DNA of 64,000 nucleotides from Nioella sediminis (GTDB lineage: Bacteria; Pseudomonadota; Alphaproteobacteria; Rhodobacterales; Rhodobacteraceae): NCBI RefSeq assembly GCF_001879695.1, contig NZ_MNBL01000054.1, positions 18,696-82,695 of the forward strand. Reading direction: 5' to 3'. Made by a program: the position numbers and the translations under genes. Shown here in pieces: positions 9,080 to 17,927 of the stretch. The notes below the pieces were generated by a model that was not told the origin of the DNA, searched no databases, and worked only from the letters and a program-made list of their open reading frames with translations. Each line of letters opens with the position of its first letter. Position 1 is the first letter of the stretch.

Positions 9080-9867
9080 GGCGCGGCCCACAGTGCGATG
9101 CCGGACGCCTCGCAGGCCGCTTCCACCGCGTCGCGATCCAGGATCAGAACCGATCCGGCGGCGATCTCTATCCCCGACAGCCCGGCCTCTGCGGCCTTCA
9201 TCACGGTCGCGGGGCCGATCACGGGCGTGTCCATGCGCAGATCCTGCCCCGGCTTCGGCCGTTTGACCAGCACTCCGCCCGAACCGGGCTGCGACATGCC
9301 GACAAAGCGCAGCATGGCATCGGTGCCTTGCAGCGTTTCAATGCCGATGACCTGTCCCTTAGCCGCAACAGCGCCCTGCCCCACATCGAGCGGTCCGAGC
9401 GCATCCAGCACGGACCGGGCCCGCGCGGCATCGCGCAGGTGCGCGTCCGACGCGTCGCCGCTGATTGGACCCTCTGCCGCAACAAGATCGGGGCGCAGGT
9501 CCAGCGCCCCCACCACGCGAAATCCCTGTTCCTCGAAGATTGCTGCAATGGTGCGCAGAAGCGTATCGTCCCCCTGCGCCATCGCCCCGGCCACGCGCGG
9601 CATCAGCGCCATGGTTTCCGGGTCCATCAGGGACGGATCGAACGCCGGACGGCTCAGCGCCCCGGCAAAGGCCAGTTCCTCGACGCCCGCCGCGCGCAGA
9701 TCCGCGAACAGCGCCCCGAACTGTTCGAACCGCGCAGGGATGTCGGGCGCGTCGAGCGGTTCGCTTTCAACGCCTGCCAAGCGCACGACATGGGCAGGCC
9801 CCGCCTGTAGCAAAAGCCCCGGAAGCACGCCCGATCCTGCGATGATTGCCCGCGCCAAGCCGATCAC
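9076..9867 (-). CDS. lpxI: UDP-2,3-diacylglucosamine pyrophosphatase LpxI
   Basis: A 263-residue LpxI (DUF1009) protein, which hydrolyses UDP-2,3-diacylglucosamine to lipid X and UMP. LpxI replaces LpxH in most alphaproteobacteria. The N-terminal part has the AGSGVLPGLL start and an HVVRLAG strand. The C-terminal domain has the family blocks DTPVIGPATVMKAAEAGLSGI and AGSVLILDRD. It lies between lpxA and lpxB with 4-base ATGA overlaps at both ends (9864-9867 and 9076-9079). This fits its biochemical position between the acylation and disaccharide steps of the Raetz pathway. Confidence 0.95.
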   Translation of the reverse strand: MIGLARAIIAGSGVLPGLLLQAGPAHVVRLAGVESEPLDAPDIPARFEQFGALFADLRAAGVEELAFAGALSRPAFDPSLMDPETMALMPRVAGAMAQGDDTLLRTIAAIFEEQGFRVVGALDLRPDLVAAEGPISGDASDAHLRDAARARSVLDALGPLDVGQGAVAAKGQVIGIETLQGTDAMLRFVGMSQPGSGGVLVKRPKPGQDLRMDTPVIGPATVMKAAEAGLSGIEIAAGSVLILDRDAVEAACEASGIALWAAP

Positions 9868-10664
9868 CTCGGCGTCAGGAAAGACCGGTCGGTCTGACCC
9901 ATGATGAAGTCGACGATCTGGGTGACATGGGGCGAATCCGGGTTGTCCTCGGACAGCCGCCGGGCGCGATCCATGAAGGTGCCCTCGCCCTGCGCCAGTT
10001 GCTGAAAGGCGGCACGCAGCGCGGTGATCTCGGCCCTATCGACGCCGCGGCGTTTCAGGCCGACAAGGTTCAACCCGTCCAGTTCCCCGCGCGGGCCTTG
10101 CACCAGCCCATGGGGGATCACATCATTCGTGACCATGGACAGCGCGCCGATGATGGCGCCCTTGCCGATCCGCACCCACTGATGAATGCCGCACAGCCCG
10201 CCGATGATCACATCATCCTCGATCACGCAATGGCCCGCGACGGCAGCAGAGTTCACCACGATCACCCGGTCGCCCACCTGGGCGTCATGGGCGATATGGC
10301 AACCCGCCATGAACAGCCCGTCATCCCCGATCCGCGTGACGCCGCCACCGCCTTCGGTGCCGCAATTCATCGTCACATGCTCGCGGATGCGGTTGCGTCG
10401 GCCGATGATCAGCCGGGTATTCTCACCCTTGAATTTCAGATCCTGCGGGATCTCTCCGATAACAGCGAAGGAAAAGACGGTGGTCTCATCCCCGATCTCG
10501 GTCTGGCCGGTCACGACGACATGGGGTTTCAGCACCACGCCACGCCCCAGAACAGCTTGCGAGCCGACCACGCAGAACGGGCCGATCTGACAATCGGGAC
10601 CGATACTGGCACCCGGTTCGATCACGGCCGAGCTGTGAATCTCGGCACTGGCATCAATGGCCAT
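9864..10664 (-). CDS. lpxA: Acyl-ACP--UDP-N-acetylglucosamine O-acyltransferase
   Basis: A 266-residue cytosolic trimeric acyltransferase that catalyses the first lipid A step. The N-terminal two-thirds is built of hexapeptide repeats ([IV]-G-x4 pattern) forming a left-handed beta-helix. The catalytic region has FMAGCHIAHDAQVGD with the active-site histidine, followed by IIGGLCGIHQWVRIG. The C-terminal helical region has LNLVGLKRRG and is the usual acyl/UDP-GlcNAc-binding part. Length matches the family (about 260). It follows fabZ by 11 bases, the conserved arrangement that pairs two users of hydroxyacyl-ACP. Confidence 0.97.
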   Translation of the reverse strand: MAIDASAEIHSSAVIEPGASIGPDCQIGPFCVVGSQAVLGRGVVLKPHVVVTGQTEIGDETTVFSFAVIGEIPQDLKFKGENTRLIIGRRNRIREHVTMNCGTEGGGGVTRIGDDGLFMAGCHIAHDAQVGDRVIVVNSAAVAGHCVIEDDVIIGGLCGIHQWVRIGKGAIIGALSMVTNDVIPHGLVQGPRGELDGLNLVGLKRRGVDRAEITALRAAFQQLAQGEGTFMDRARRLSEDNPDSPHVTQIVDFIMGQTDRSFLTPR

Positions 10665-10675
10665 GGGGCGCTCTC

Positions 10676-11140
10676 CTAGGCGGGCAGATCCATCATCGCG
10701 GTAAATTCGGCCTCACAGGCCAGTTCGCCCTCAACCTCGGCGCGGCCCGAGAATTTCCAGACCTTGCCGCCGGGCTTGCCGCGAATGACCGAGACATGCA
10801 GTTCCAGCACGTCGCCGGGGCCAACCTTGCGGCGAAACTTCACCCCGTCGATGCCCATGAAATAGACCAGCATGTTCTTGTCCGCGAGGTCGGCGGACAC
10901 ACCTACCATGATCGCCGCGGCCTGCGCCATCGCTTCGATGATCGTGACGCCAGGCATGATCGGCACACCAGGAAAATGGCCCTGAAAATGCGGCTCGTTC
11001 ATGGTGACGTTCTTGATGCCCACGGCGCTTTTGAACGGAACGATGTCGCGCACCTTGTCCACCAGAAGGAACGGGTAGCGATGCGGGATGATCCGCTGGA
11101 TCAGGTCGATATCGGCGGTGGTGGGCGTGTCGGCCGTCAT
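10676..11140 (-). CDS. fabZ: 3-hydroxyacyl-[acyl-carrier-protein] dehydratase FabZ
   Basis: A 154-residue hot-dog-fold dehydratase of type II fatty acid synthesis. The catalytic histidine is in [12 protein letters not shown] and the glutamate in [11 protein letters not shown]; the substrate segment is [14 protein letters not shown]. The start at 11140 (MTADTPTT) has AAGGAT upstream with reasonable spacing; 14 further residues from 11182 would not match the family. FabZ and LpxA compete for the same 3-hydroxyacyl-ACP pool and are adjacent in the operon. Confidence 0.96.
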   Translation of the reverse strand: MTADTPTTADIDLIQRIIPHRYPFLLVDKVRDIVPFKSAVGIKNVTMNEPHFQGHFPGVPIMPGVTIIEAMAQAAAIMVGVSADLADKNMLVYFMGIDGVKFRRKVGPGDVLELHVSVIRGKPGGKVWKFSGRAEVEGELACEAEFTAMMDLPA

Positions 11141-11208
11141 GGGGCTGCGATCCTTCTTGTTTACCTGACTTGGTGGTAGCAATTCGGGCCGGGGCCGACA
11201 AGCAGCGC

Positions 11209-11784
11209 TTACGGGGCGCTTGAGTTGACCCGGTCGAGGATCGGCTCTTCTCCGCCATCGCCAAGCTCGGCATTGACGCGCTGTAGCGCCATATCCGTGA
11301 CATCACCGCCTTCGGCCACATAGATGACCACGCGCGAATCGAGAACGGCCGCTGCGCCGATATCGTTGAGCAGACCGCTCAGAATGGGGGTGATCAGCTC
11401 GAAGAAGAGTTGCTCTGCCCCGTCGGCCTGCGCCCGAAGGCGGCGCAGACGTTCGGCCTGAACCGCGCGGATTTCCTCGGCCCGCCTGTCGAAATCCTCG
11501 GCCAGCGGGCGGAATTCCTCGGCGCTCATGGTGGCGCGCTGTTCGGTCAGGGATTGTTCTTCTTCCAGAAGCGCCGTTTCCAGTTCGCGGTTCTGGCGCG
11601 ACAGGGCGCTGGAGGCCTCCGCCAGTTCTTCCTGAACGCGCTGCCCAAAGAGAGAGTCCGAGAACAGCCGTTCCTGGTTGAGAATGACGATCGGCGGCCC
11701 GTCAACCCTGCCAATGGACAGCGGCTGCGCGAAAACTGGCCCAGAGAGGGCCAGCATCGCAAGACTTATCAGGATCAGGCGCAT
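11209..11784 (-). CDS. skp: OmpH/Skp family periplasmic chaperone
   Basis: A 191-residue secreted protein with a clear signal peptide (hydrophobic [17 protein letters not shown], predicted cleavage before QPL). The mature region has the OmpH-like short strand [12 protein letters not shown], then long charged coiled-coil helices (about residues 45-140) and a C-terminal strand. Skp holds unfolded outer-membrane proteins in the periplasm and delivers them to the Bam complex. It starts 9 bases after the bamA stop on the same strand, the classic bamA-skp pair. Sequence similarity within the family is low, so the call rests on architecture and context. Confidence 0.88.
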   Translation of the reverse strand: MRLILISLAMLALSGPVFAQPLSIGRVDGPPIVILNQERLFSDSLFGQRVQEELAEASSALSRQNRELETALLEEEQSLTEQRATMSAEEFRPLAEDFDRRAEEIRAVQAERLRRLRAQADGAEQLFFELITPILSGLLNDIGAAAVLDSRVVIYVAEGGDVTDMALQRVNAELGDGGEEPILDRVNSSAP

Positions 11785-11793
11785 GGCCTGGCT

Positions 11794-14106
11794 TCAGAAC
11801 CGCGCTTCGACGGTAAAGTCAAAGCTGCGGGTCCGGTCGTATTCCTGCGCGTCCAGAACGTGGCTGAAGTTGAAGCGCAGCGGTCCGATCTGGGTGTCCC
11901 AGAAGATCGAGACCCCAACCGTCTGACGGATATGCATGTCGTCATCGACCACGCCACCAAGGGTGTTGTCGAGCCCCCAGACAGAACCGATGTCGTAGTA
12001 CAGACCACCGGTGATGCCGTATTCCTCGGGCAGGCCGATCGGGAAGGCGGTCTCGAAACGGGCAGCGAAGTAGTAGTTGCCGCCCAAAGCATCCGCCGCA
12101 GTTCCGGCATCGGTCAGGTCACGCGGACCAACCCCATTGCCCTCGAACCCGCGCAGCTGGCGCGAATTCAGGCCAAAACGGTCGATCCGGCGGCTGTTGC
12201 CGGACAGCATGTTCAGCGCGCCGCCTTCCAAAGTGGCCCGCAGTGACACCTCTTCGCGCATGATCGTGGTTTCCGCCACCATCGCGGCCGTTGTGCGGAT
12301 ATATTCGTTATCCCCGCCAAGCCCTGCAAAGTCCTGTCCGAAGCTGAAGCTGAAGCCGGCATTCGGGTTCAGGCCGGTGCCAAGCGTGCTGTAGCTGTAG
12401 GTATAGCCCACGGAGGATGTCAGGCGAGAGCCTTCCTCGGCCTGAAGGATCGCAGACGAAGTCGCCGGTACATCGAAAATGCCATCATCGGAGATCCGGT
12501 AGTTCAACGCCAAGCGGCTGTTTTCGGTCAGCGGGAAGGACACCGAAGGGCTGAACCCGACGCTGCGCGTGTTGTAACTCGCGTTCTGTTGGCTGGTTGT
12601 TGTGTAGTACGCAGCCAGGCCAAGTTGCAGATCGCGGCCCAGGAAAGCCGGTTCCGTGAAGGAGAAGTTGAAGCTCCGGGAACCCTCGGACGTATCGAAC
12701 CCGAAGCGCAGTGCCTGACCACGTCCAAGGAAATTGCTTTCAGAGAAGTTGACGGCCAGACCCACACCGGTATCGGTCGCGAAGTTCACACCAAATCCGA
12801 GCGATCCCGTCGGCTGTTCAACCACATCCACGTCAAGGATCACCTGATCGGGGGTAGACCCCGGACGGCTCTGCACCGTCGCATCCGAGAAGAACCCGAG
12901 GGCACGGATACGCTCTGCGCTTTGACGGATCTCGCGCGGGTCGAGCGGATCGCCTTCGGCGCTGCGGAACTGACGGCGGATCACGCGGTCGAGCGTCGTC
13001 GCGTTGCCCTCAATGTCGATGCGCTCGACGAAAACACGGTCTCCTCGGGTGATGACGAACTCGATATCGAGGGTCAGGTCCGCATCGTTGCGGGTGACAC
13101 GCGGCTCCACCCGGACAAACCGCAGCCCCATGCTGGAGGCGAGATTTTCCATCCGCGTGATCGTGTTGTCCACCAGCCGGGGCGAATAGGTCACCCCCGG
13201 GCGCACGGCGATCGTGTCCTGGAAGGGCTGTGCATCCACGTCAGCAATCTCGCTAACGGTGGTGATCTCGCCGAACGAGAAGCTTTGCCCTTCGCGGATG
13301 TTGAAGGTGATGAAATAGGCGTTGCGTTCGCGCGCCAGTTCCGACGTCACGCTTTGAACGGTGAAGTCGATATAGCCCCGCTCGCGGTAGAAATCGGTCA
13401 GCAATTGCTGGTCAAAGGCCACGCGGTCGGCCACGAAAGTGTCAGACCCGATCAGCTGCCGGAAGATTCCAGCCTGCGTGCTTTCCATGACCCTGCGCAG
13501 ACGGCGGTCGCTGAAGTCACGGTTGCCGACGAAGGTAATGCGCTCGGTTTCCACGACGCGGCCCTCGGTCACTTCGAAGACCAGATCGACGCGGTTTTCA
13601 TCACGGCGGATGATGACAGGGGTCACGGTGGCAGTCAGGCGGCCCTGCAACCGATAGGCTTCGGTGATGGACGCGGCATCCTGCTCCGCCTGCGAGGGCG
13701 AATAGACGCGGCGTGGCTGCGAAGTGACAACCGTCATCAGCATATCGTCTTCGAGCCGGCGGTTGCCCTCGATATTGATGCGGTTGATCGTCGGGTATTC
13801 CTGCACGATGGCCACCAGACGCGATCCGCGCGGATCAAGCTCCGCACTCTCGAACAGGCCCGAGTTCTGGAGGCGCTGATAGGCATCGTTCAGCTGCGCG
13901 GCCGTGATCGTCTGCCCTGCCGGGATGTCGAGAAAGGCAAGGATCGTGGCAGGATCGACACGGTCATTTCCTTCGACGGCGAAAGACGTGAACCGGTAGG
14001 TCTGCGCATTGGCGTTGCCGGGCAGCAGAATCATCCCTGCCATCAGCACCGCAAGAACGGCAGCAAAATGCCTGAATCTACCGGAAAATCCCGTTTTCAC
14101 ATACAT
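11794..14106 (-). CDS. bamA: Outer membrane protein assembly factor BamA
   Basis: A 770-residue Omp85 protein, the central subunit that inserts beta-barrel proteins in the outer membrane. A signal peptide (about 34 residues, ending GNANAQ) is followed by five POTRA repeats (about 36-420), recognisable by repeated segments such as RINIEGNRRLEDD and VERIDIEGNATTLD. The C-terminal part is the barrel; it contains the VRGF-like lid motif as LRGFEGNGVGPRD and ends in phenylalanine (FTVEARF), as expected for an outer-membrane barrel. The start MYVKTGF is preceded by a probable promoter (14142-14170), so it can be transcribed separately from rseP upstream. Confidence 0.97.
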   Translation of the reverse strand: MYVKTGFSGRFRHFAAVLAVLMAGMILLPGNANAQTYRFTSFAVEGNDRVDPATILAFLDIPAGQTITAAQLNDAYQRLQNSGLFESAELDPRGSRLVAIVQEYPTINRINIEGNRRLEDDMLMTVVTSQPRRVYSPSQAEQDAASITEAYRLQGRLTATVTPVIIRRDENRVDLVFEVTEGRVVETERITFVGNRDFSDRRLRRVMESTQAGIFRQLIGSDTFVADRVAFDQQLLTDFYRERGYIDFTVQSVTSELARERNAYFITFNIREGQSFSFGEITTVSEIADVDAQPFQDTIAVRPGVTYSPRLVDNTITRMENLASSMGLRFVRVEPRVTRNDADLTLDIEFVITRGDRVFVERIDIEGNATTLDRVIRRQFRSAEGDPLDPREIRQSAERIRALGFFSDATVQSRPGSTPDQVILDVDVVEQPTGSLGFGVNFATDTGVGLAVNFSESNFLGRGQALRFGFDTSEGSRSFNFSFTEPAFLGRDLQLGLAAYYTTTSQQNASYNTRSVGFSPSVSFPLTENSRLALNYRISDDGIFDVPATSSAILQAEEGSRLTSSVGYTYSYSTLGTGLNPNAGFSFSFGQDFAGLGGDNEYIRTTAAMVAETTIMREEVSLRATLEGGALNMLSGNSRRIDRFGLNSRQLRGFEGNGVGPRDLTDAGTAADALGGNYYFAARFETAFPIGLPEEYGITGGLYYDIGSVWGLDNTLGGVVDDDMHIRQTVGVSIFWDTQIGPLRFNFSHVLDAQEYDRTRSFDFTVEARF

Positions 14107-14141
14107 CGAATCCGCCCCGCCAAGTATCTAAGCTACCGAAA

Positions 14142-14170
14142 GCTCTATCGCGCGCGGGTAGGCTTGTCAA
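14142..14170 (-). promoter_or_regulatory. Probable promoter of bamA
   Basis: On the minus strand a consensus TTGACA (14170-14165) is followed after 17 bases by TAGAGC (14147-14142). It ends 36 bases before the bamA start codon. The -35 is perfect and the -10 weak. An internal promoter at this point would uncouple bamA-skp-fabZ-lpx expression from the upstream dxr-rseP genes. Confidence 0.45.
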
Positions 14171-14313
14171 AACGCGTTAACCCACGGTGTAGGAGTAATT
14201 TCCGACCGTGGCACAAGATATACATAATTCGGGCTGGAATCGCCAAACCGGCAGCCAGTCGGGATGCCGGTTTACAGATGTTCGGCAGGGCAAAAGCCCT
14301 GAAAGCGAGACGA

Positions 14314-14439
14314 TCAGAGCGTGACCAGCCAACCGGCCACGGTCAGCGCGCCGACGATCATCACCGGCACAAGGAAGCGGTCGATATTGACTTCCACAAA
14401 GAAGCTGAAGCTGCGGTAGCTTTCGTTGATCATTCTCAT
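14314..14439 (-). CDS. Small single-pass membrane protein (41 residues), unknown function
   Basis: A short open frame between rseP and bamA, same strand as both. It encodes 41 residues beginning MRMINESYRSFSFFVEVNID and continuing with a hydrophobic stretch FLVPVMIVGALTVAGWLV that would span the membrane once, then ends TL. A GAGGCGAG ribosome-binding sequence lies 5-9 bases upstream of the ATG at 14439. Composition and codon use match coding sequence (third positions GC-rich), and the amphipathic N-terminus plus one transmembrane helix is a coherent design. I do not recognise a named family. Its place between a membrane protease and the Bam gene suggests an envelope role, but this is inference only. 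Confidence 0.65.
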   Translation of the reverse strand: MRMINESYRSFSFFVEVNIDRFLVPVMIVGALTVAGWLVTL

Positions 14440-14596
14440 TGGTCTCGCCTCGGTCTGCTTCTTGGGGCGCATGGCCCCTTGCAGATCCAAGACTCGCGCT
14501 CAATTTGGGCGCGAATGCGGCACCGCCTTGACGCTTTTGCGAATTGTTAAGCTTTTGCAGCCATATACCTGCGACAGCCTGTCCCGCCCTGCCCGC

Positions 14597-15928
14597 TTAC
14601 GGGCAAAACAGGTCGTTCGTCAGCGCAAACAGCATCAGCGACAGGATCAGCGTCAGCCCAACCGTCATGAAGATGCGCATCGCCTTGTCCGAGGGCGGGC
14701 GTCCTGTAACGGCCTCAAACGCGTGGAACAGAAGATGTCCGCCATCCAGCACCGGGATCGGGAACAGGTTCAGCAGGCCAACGGCGGTCGACAGCACCGC
14801 CACGAACCAGAAGAAGCTTTCCAGCCCCTGACTGGCCGCCGCGCCGGAGGTTTCGGCGATACCGATCGGGCCTTGCAGGTTGCAGCTGGAAATCGCGCCG
14901 GTGATCATGTGCCACAGACCCGACAGCGAGGTCTGGATCACGTTCACGACCGTGGCCGCGCCGCCGGTTATGGCCGGGCCAAGACCCACGCGGGTGATTT
15001 CGGGGTCGAAGAACAACCCGCCGGTGACGCCGATCAGCCAGCGGGTTTCAAAGCCCCCTTCGGGCGACGGCAAATCCATGCGGCGCGGGGCAAGGGTGAT
15101 GTCGATCATCTCGCCATCGCGCCAGACCTCCAGCGCCAATTCCGCCCCTTGCGACGCTTCCACAGCGGTGCGCAACTGTTCAAAGGCATAGACCGGATCG
15201 CCATTGATGGTGCGGATCACGTCGCCGCGTTCCAACCCGGCATCCATCGCGGCAGATCGTGGCGTGACGCTGTCCACCACGGGAATCAGCGGGAAACTGG
15301 CCTCTAGGCTCAGATCGGAGCCATTGCGCTGAATGTCATATGTCAGGGTTTCTGCGGGCGGCAGCGTACGACCGAGCTCGAACACATCGGCCAGATTATC
15401 CACCGTCTCCCCCTCGATGGCGGTGATCAGATCGCCCTGCTGCAAAAGCTGCATTTCGGACGGCATCGGGCGCAGATCGCCCACCACCGGATCCTCTGAC
15501 GCCTGACCGGACAGCATCATCACGCCCGCAAAGATCAGGATCGACAGGATGAAATTGAACACCGGCCCCGCCGCCACGGTCGCCGCCCGCGCCCACAGGG
15601 GCGCGCCATGCATCGATCGGCGGCGTTCCTCGGCATCCAGCGCATCGACCGCCGCAGCATCCTTGCCCGAGGCCGCATCCGCATCGCCCAGGAATTTCAC
15701 GTAGCCGCCGAAGGGCAGCGCCGCGACCTGCCACTTTGTGCCATGCCGGTCGACCCGCGAAAACAGGACCGGCCCGAAGCCAAGCGAGAACACCTCCGCA
15801 TGAATACCCGACCAGCGCCCCACGATGTAATGGCCATATTCATGGATCGCGACGATGATCGACAACGCCGCCACGAAGGCCACAAGGGTAAAGGCAAAGC
15901 CACCGAAGGTGGGGATTAGGTCGGTCAC
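14597..15928 (-). CDS. rseP: RIP metalloprotease RseP (site-2 protease family)
   Basis: A 443-residue polytopic inner-membrane zinc protease. The zinc motif HEYGH is at residues 29-33 in the first membrane helix, and the third ligand lies in the C-terminal LDGGHLLF motif. Two PDZ-like modules lie between (GDLITAIEGETV and GDVIRTINGDPV). A GPIGIAE segment precedes the last helices. RseP cleaves anti-sigma factors and remnant signal peptides within the membrane. It starts with a 4-base overlap with the dxr stop (15925-15928), indicating translational coupling. Confidence 0.96.
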   Translation of the reverse strand: MTDLIPTFGGFAFTLVAFVAALSIIVAIHEYGHYIVGRWSGIHAEVFSLGFGPVLFSRVDRHGTKWQVAALPFGGYVKFLGDADAASGKDAAAVDALDAEERRRSMHGAPLWARAATVAAGPVFNFILSILIFAGVMMLSGQASEDPVVGDLRPMPSEMQLLQQGDLITAIEGETVDNLADVFELGRTLPPAETLTYDIQRNGSDLSLEASFPLIPVVDSVTPRSAAMDAGLERGDVIRTINGDPVYAFEQLRTAVEASQGAELALEVWRDGEMIDITLAPRRMDLPSPEGGFETRWLIGVTGGLFFDPEITRVGLGPAITGGAATVVNVIQTSLSGLWHMITGAISSCNLQGPIGIAETSGAAASQGLESFFWFVAVLSTAVGLLNLFPIPVLDGGHLLFHAFEAVTGRPPSDKAMRIFMTVGLTLILSLMLFALTNDLFCP

Positions 15929-17109
15929 GCGGTCTGCTCCTGTCTGCTGTTGGCCAGGTCTTCTGCCCGTACCCTCGTCAGATGGTCGGTTTGCAGCACT
16001 GTCTCAAGGCTGTCCATGGCATCGGTAAGGCAAATTTCGCGCGACATCGCGTCAAGTGTCGCCTCGACCAGCCCGGCCATGTCGGTAAAGCGGAGGCGCC
16101 CGGCGATGAAATGATCCAGCGCCACCTCTTTCGCGGCATTGAACACGGCCCCTGCCCGGCCGCCCGTCGCCATCACCTGCCGCGCCAGTGTCAGCGCGGG
16201 AAAGCGGGCCTCGTCGGCGGTGCGGAATTCCAGCGTGGCAAGCTTGGCGAGGTCGATCCGCTCCACCGGCAGATCGCGCCGTTCGGGCCAATGCAGCGCG
16301 TAGCCGATGGCGTGGCGCATGTCGGGCGCGCCCAGATGGGCCATCAGCGCCCCGTCAGAGAAGCCCACCAGAGCATGCACGATGCTTTGCGGATGAATGA
16401 CGGTGTCGATCTTTTCCGGTGCGATCCCGAAGAATTCGCGCGTTTCGATCAGCTCCAGTGCCTTGTTGAACATGGAGGCCGAGTCGATTGTGATCCGCTG
16501 GCCCATGTCCCAATTGGGATGCGCGCAAGCGTCGGCGACGGTGGCCTGGGCCAGCCGGTCAAGCGGCCAATCGCGCAACGCGCCACCCGAAGCGGTGATG
16601 ATGACGCGTTCGACCGCTGCCATATCCTCGCCTACGAGGGCCTGAAACACGGCGGAATGCTCACTGTCCACGGGCAGGATCCGGGCGCCATGGGCACGAG
16701 CCTCCGCCATCAGAAGCGGCCCGGCGGTGACAAGGCTTTCCTTGTTGGCCAGCGCCAGCGTGCGGCCATGGCGCAGCGCGTGAAAGCCGGGTGCCAGACC
16801 CGCCGCGCCGACAATCGCGGACATGGTCCAGTCGGCGGGCCGGTCGGCGGCCTCGATTAGTGCCTCGGCCCCGGCGGCCACGGCAATGCCTGTGCCTGAC
16901 AGCGCCTCTCGCAGCGCGGGCAGGCAGTCGTCGAAGCAGGTCACGGCGATTTCGGCGTTGAACTCCCGCGCATCAGCAGCCAGCTGCGCCACATTGCGCC
17001 CGCCGGTCAGCGCCACGACGCGATAAGCCCCCCGGTCGCGCCGGATGAGGTCGAGCGTGCTTTGCCCGATCGACCCGGTGGCCCCGAAGATGCTGACCGA
17101 CCGGCTCAC
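15925..17109 (-). CDS. dxr: 1-deoxy-D-xylulose-5-phosphate reductoisomerase
   Basis: A 394-residue NADPH-dependent cytosolic enzyme making methylerythritol phosphate in the non-mevalonate isoprenoid pathway. Motifs: FGATGSIGQSTLDL (NADPH binding), LANKESLVTAGP, PVDSEHSAVFQ (metal and substrate ligands), SGGALRDWP, HPNWDMGQRITIDSA and NKALELIE. The start is a GTG at 17109 (protein MSRSVSIFG), which overlaps the cdsA stop codon. The frame stays open far upstream of it, inside cdsA, but that part is a shadow of cdsA and not a fusion. Confidence 0.96.
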   Translation of the reverse strand: MSRSVSIFGATGSIGQSTLDLIRRDRGAYRVVALTGGRNVAQLAADAREFNAEIAVTCFDDCLPALREALSGTGIAVAAGAEALIEAADRPADWTMSAIVGAAGLAPGFHALRHGRTLALANKESLVTAGPLLMAEARAHGARILPVDSEHSAVFQALVGEDMAAVERVIITASGGALRDWPLDRLAQATVADACAHPNWDMGQRITIDSASMFNKALELIETREFFGIAPEKIDTVIHPQSIVHALVGFSDGALMAHLGAPDMRHAIGYALHWPERRDLPVERIDLAKLATLEFRTADEARFPALTLARQVMATGGRAGAVFNAAKEVALDHFIAGRLRFTDMAGLVEATLDAMSREICLTDAMDSLETVLQTDHLTRVRAEDLANSRQEQTA

Positions 17110-17927
17110 ATCAACAGGCCCCCAACCGTGGCCATGGCCAGCGTCGCAACCGCGCCCGCGCCGGTCATGCCGTCGAACCGGTCCAGCACCCCGCCATGGC
17201 CGGGAATGAGGTTCGAGGCGTCCTTGACGCCCACATGCCGCTTGATCGCGCTTTCCACCACATCGCCCATCTGCGAGGCGAGCGACAAAAGCGGCGCGAT
17301 GATCAGAACCATCACGGGTTCGAATCCCAGTAGGCCCCAGGCGACAGCGGCGGAGGCAATCCAGCCCGCAACGGTGCCCGACCACGTCTTCTTTGGGCTG
17401 ACCTGCGGCCAGAATTTCGGCCCGCCAATGATGCGGCCCGCGAAATAGCCCGCGATATCCGTGGCCACCACGACGCCGACAAGGAAGGCCACGAAGATCA
17501 GCCCATACATGACGCGCAGATAGAACATGCCCGCCACGGCGAAGAGGAAGAACATGCCGTAAAGGACGAAGATCCAGCGGTTTTGCGCCTCGACCGTCTG
17601 CACCCCTCCCCAGATCGCCAACCCCAGGAAGGGAACGATCCACGGCGTCAGGAAGATGGAGTCGAGGAATCCTTCGCCGGTGGCAAAGGTGAAGATCTGC
17701 GCGACGCAGGTGGCCAGCACAGCCGTCGCCGCCAGCCCGCCCGCCCGGATCGGGGTCTCGCCGCCAAGCAGGCGATGCAACTCCCAGATGCCGAAGCCGC
17801 CAAGAGCCACCAGCCCGAGGAGCAACGGATAGCTGCCAACATAGATCAGGCCGAAACCGACAGCAGCCAGCACCACGCCAGAAACCACGCGCGGCCCCAG
17901 ATCGCCCCATTTGCCAGCAGCGCTCAT
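17106..17927 (-). CDS. cdsA: Phosphatidate cytidylyltransferase
   Basis: A 273-residue polytopic membrane enzyme that makes CDP-diacylglycerol, the precursor of all phospholipids. Several hydrophobic helices fill the first 200 residues. The family signature is complete near the C-terminus: SAIKRHVGVKD, then LIPGHGGVLDRFDG, with the conserved K-R, K-D, H-G-G and D-R-x-D residues. SPKKTWSG is also typical. It begins by an ATGA overlap with the uppS stop and ends overlapping the GTG of dxr, so uppS, cdsA, dxr and rseP form one coupled string. Confidence 0.96.
   Translation of the reverse strand: MSAAGKWGDLGPRVVSGVVLAAVGFGLIYVGSYPLLLGLVALGGFGIWELHRLLGGETPIRAGGLAATAVLATCVAQIFTFATGEGFLDSIFLTPWIVPFLGLAIWGGVQTVEAQNRWIFVLYGMFFLFAVAGMFYLRVMYGLIFVAFLVGVVVATDIAGYFAGRIIGGPKFWPQVSPKKTWSGTVAGWIASAAVAWGLLGFEPVMVLIIAPLLSLASQMGDVVESAIKRHVGVKDASNLIPGHGGVLDRFDGMTGAGAVATLAMATVGGLLM

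Noticed and set aside
15925..17910. Continuous 661-residue frame that could be read as a dxr fusion
   Set aside because: The extra N-terminal part lies inside cdsA in another frame. The GTG at 17109 overlaps the cdsA stop and gives the normal Dxr length.
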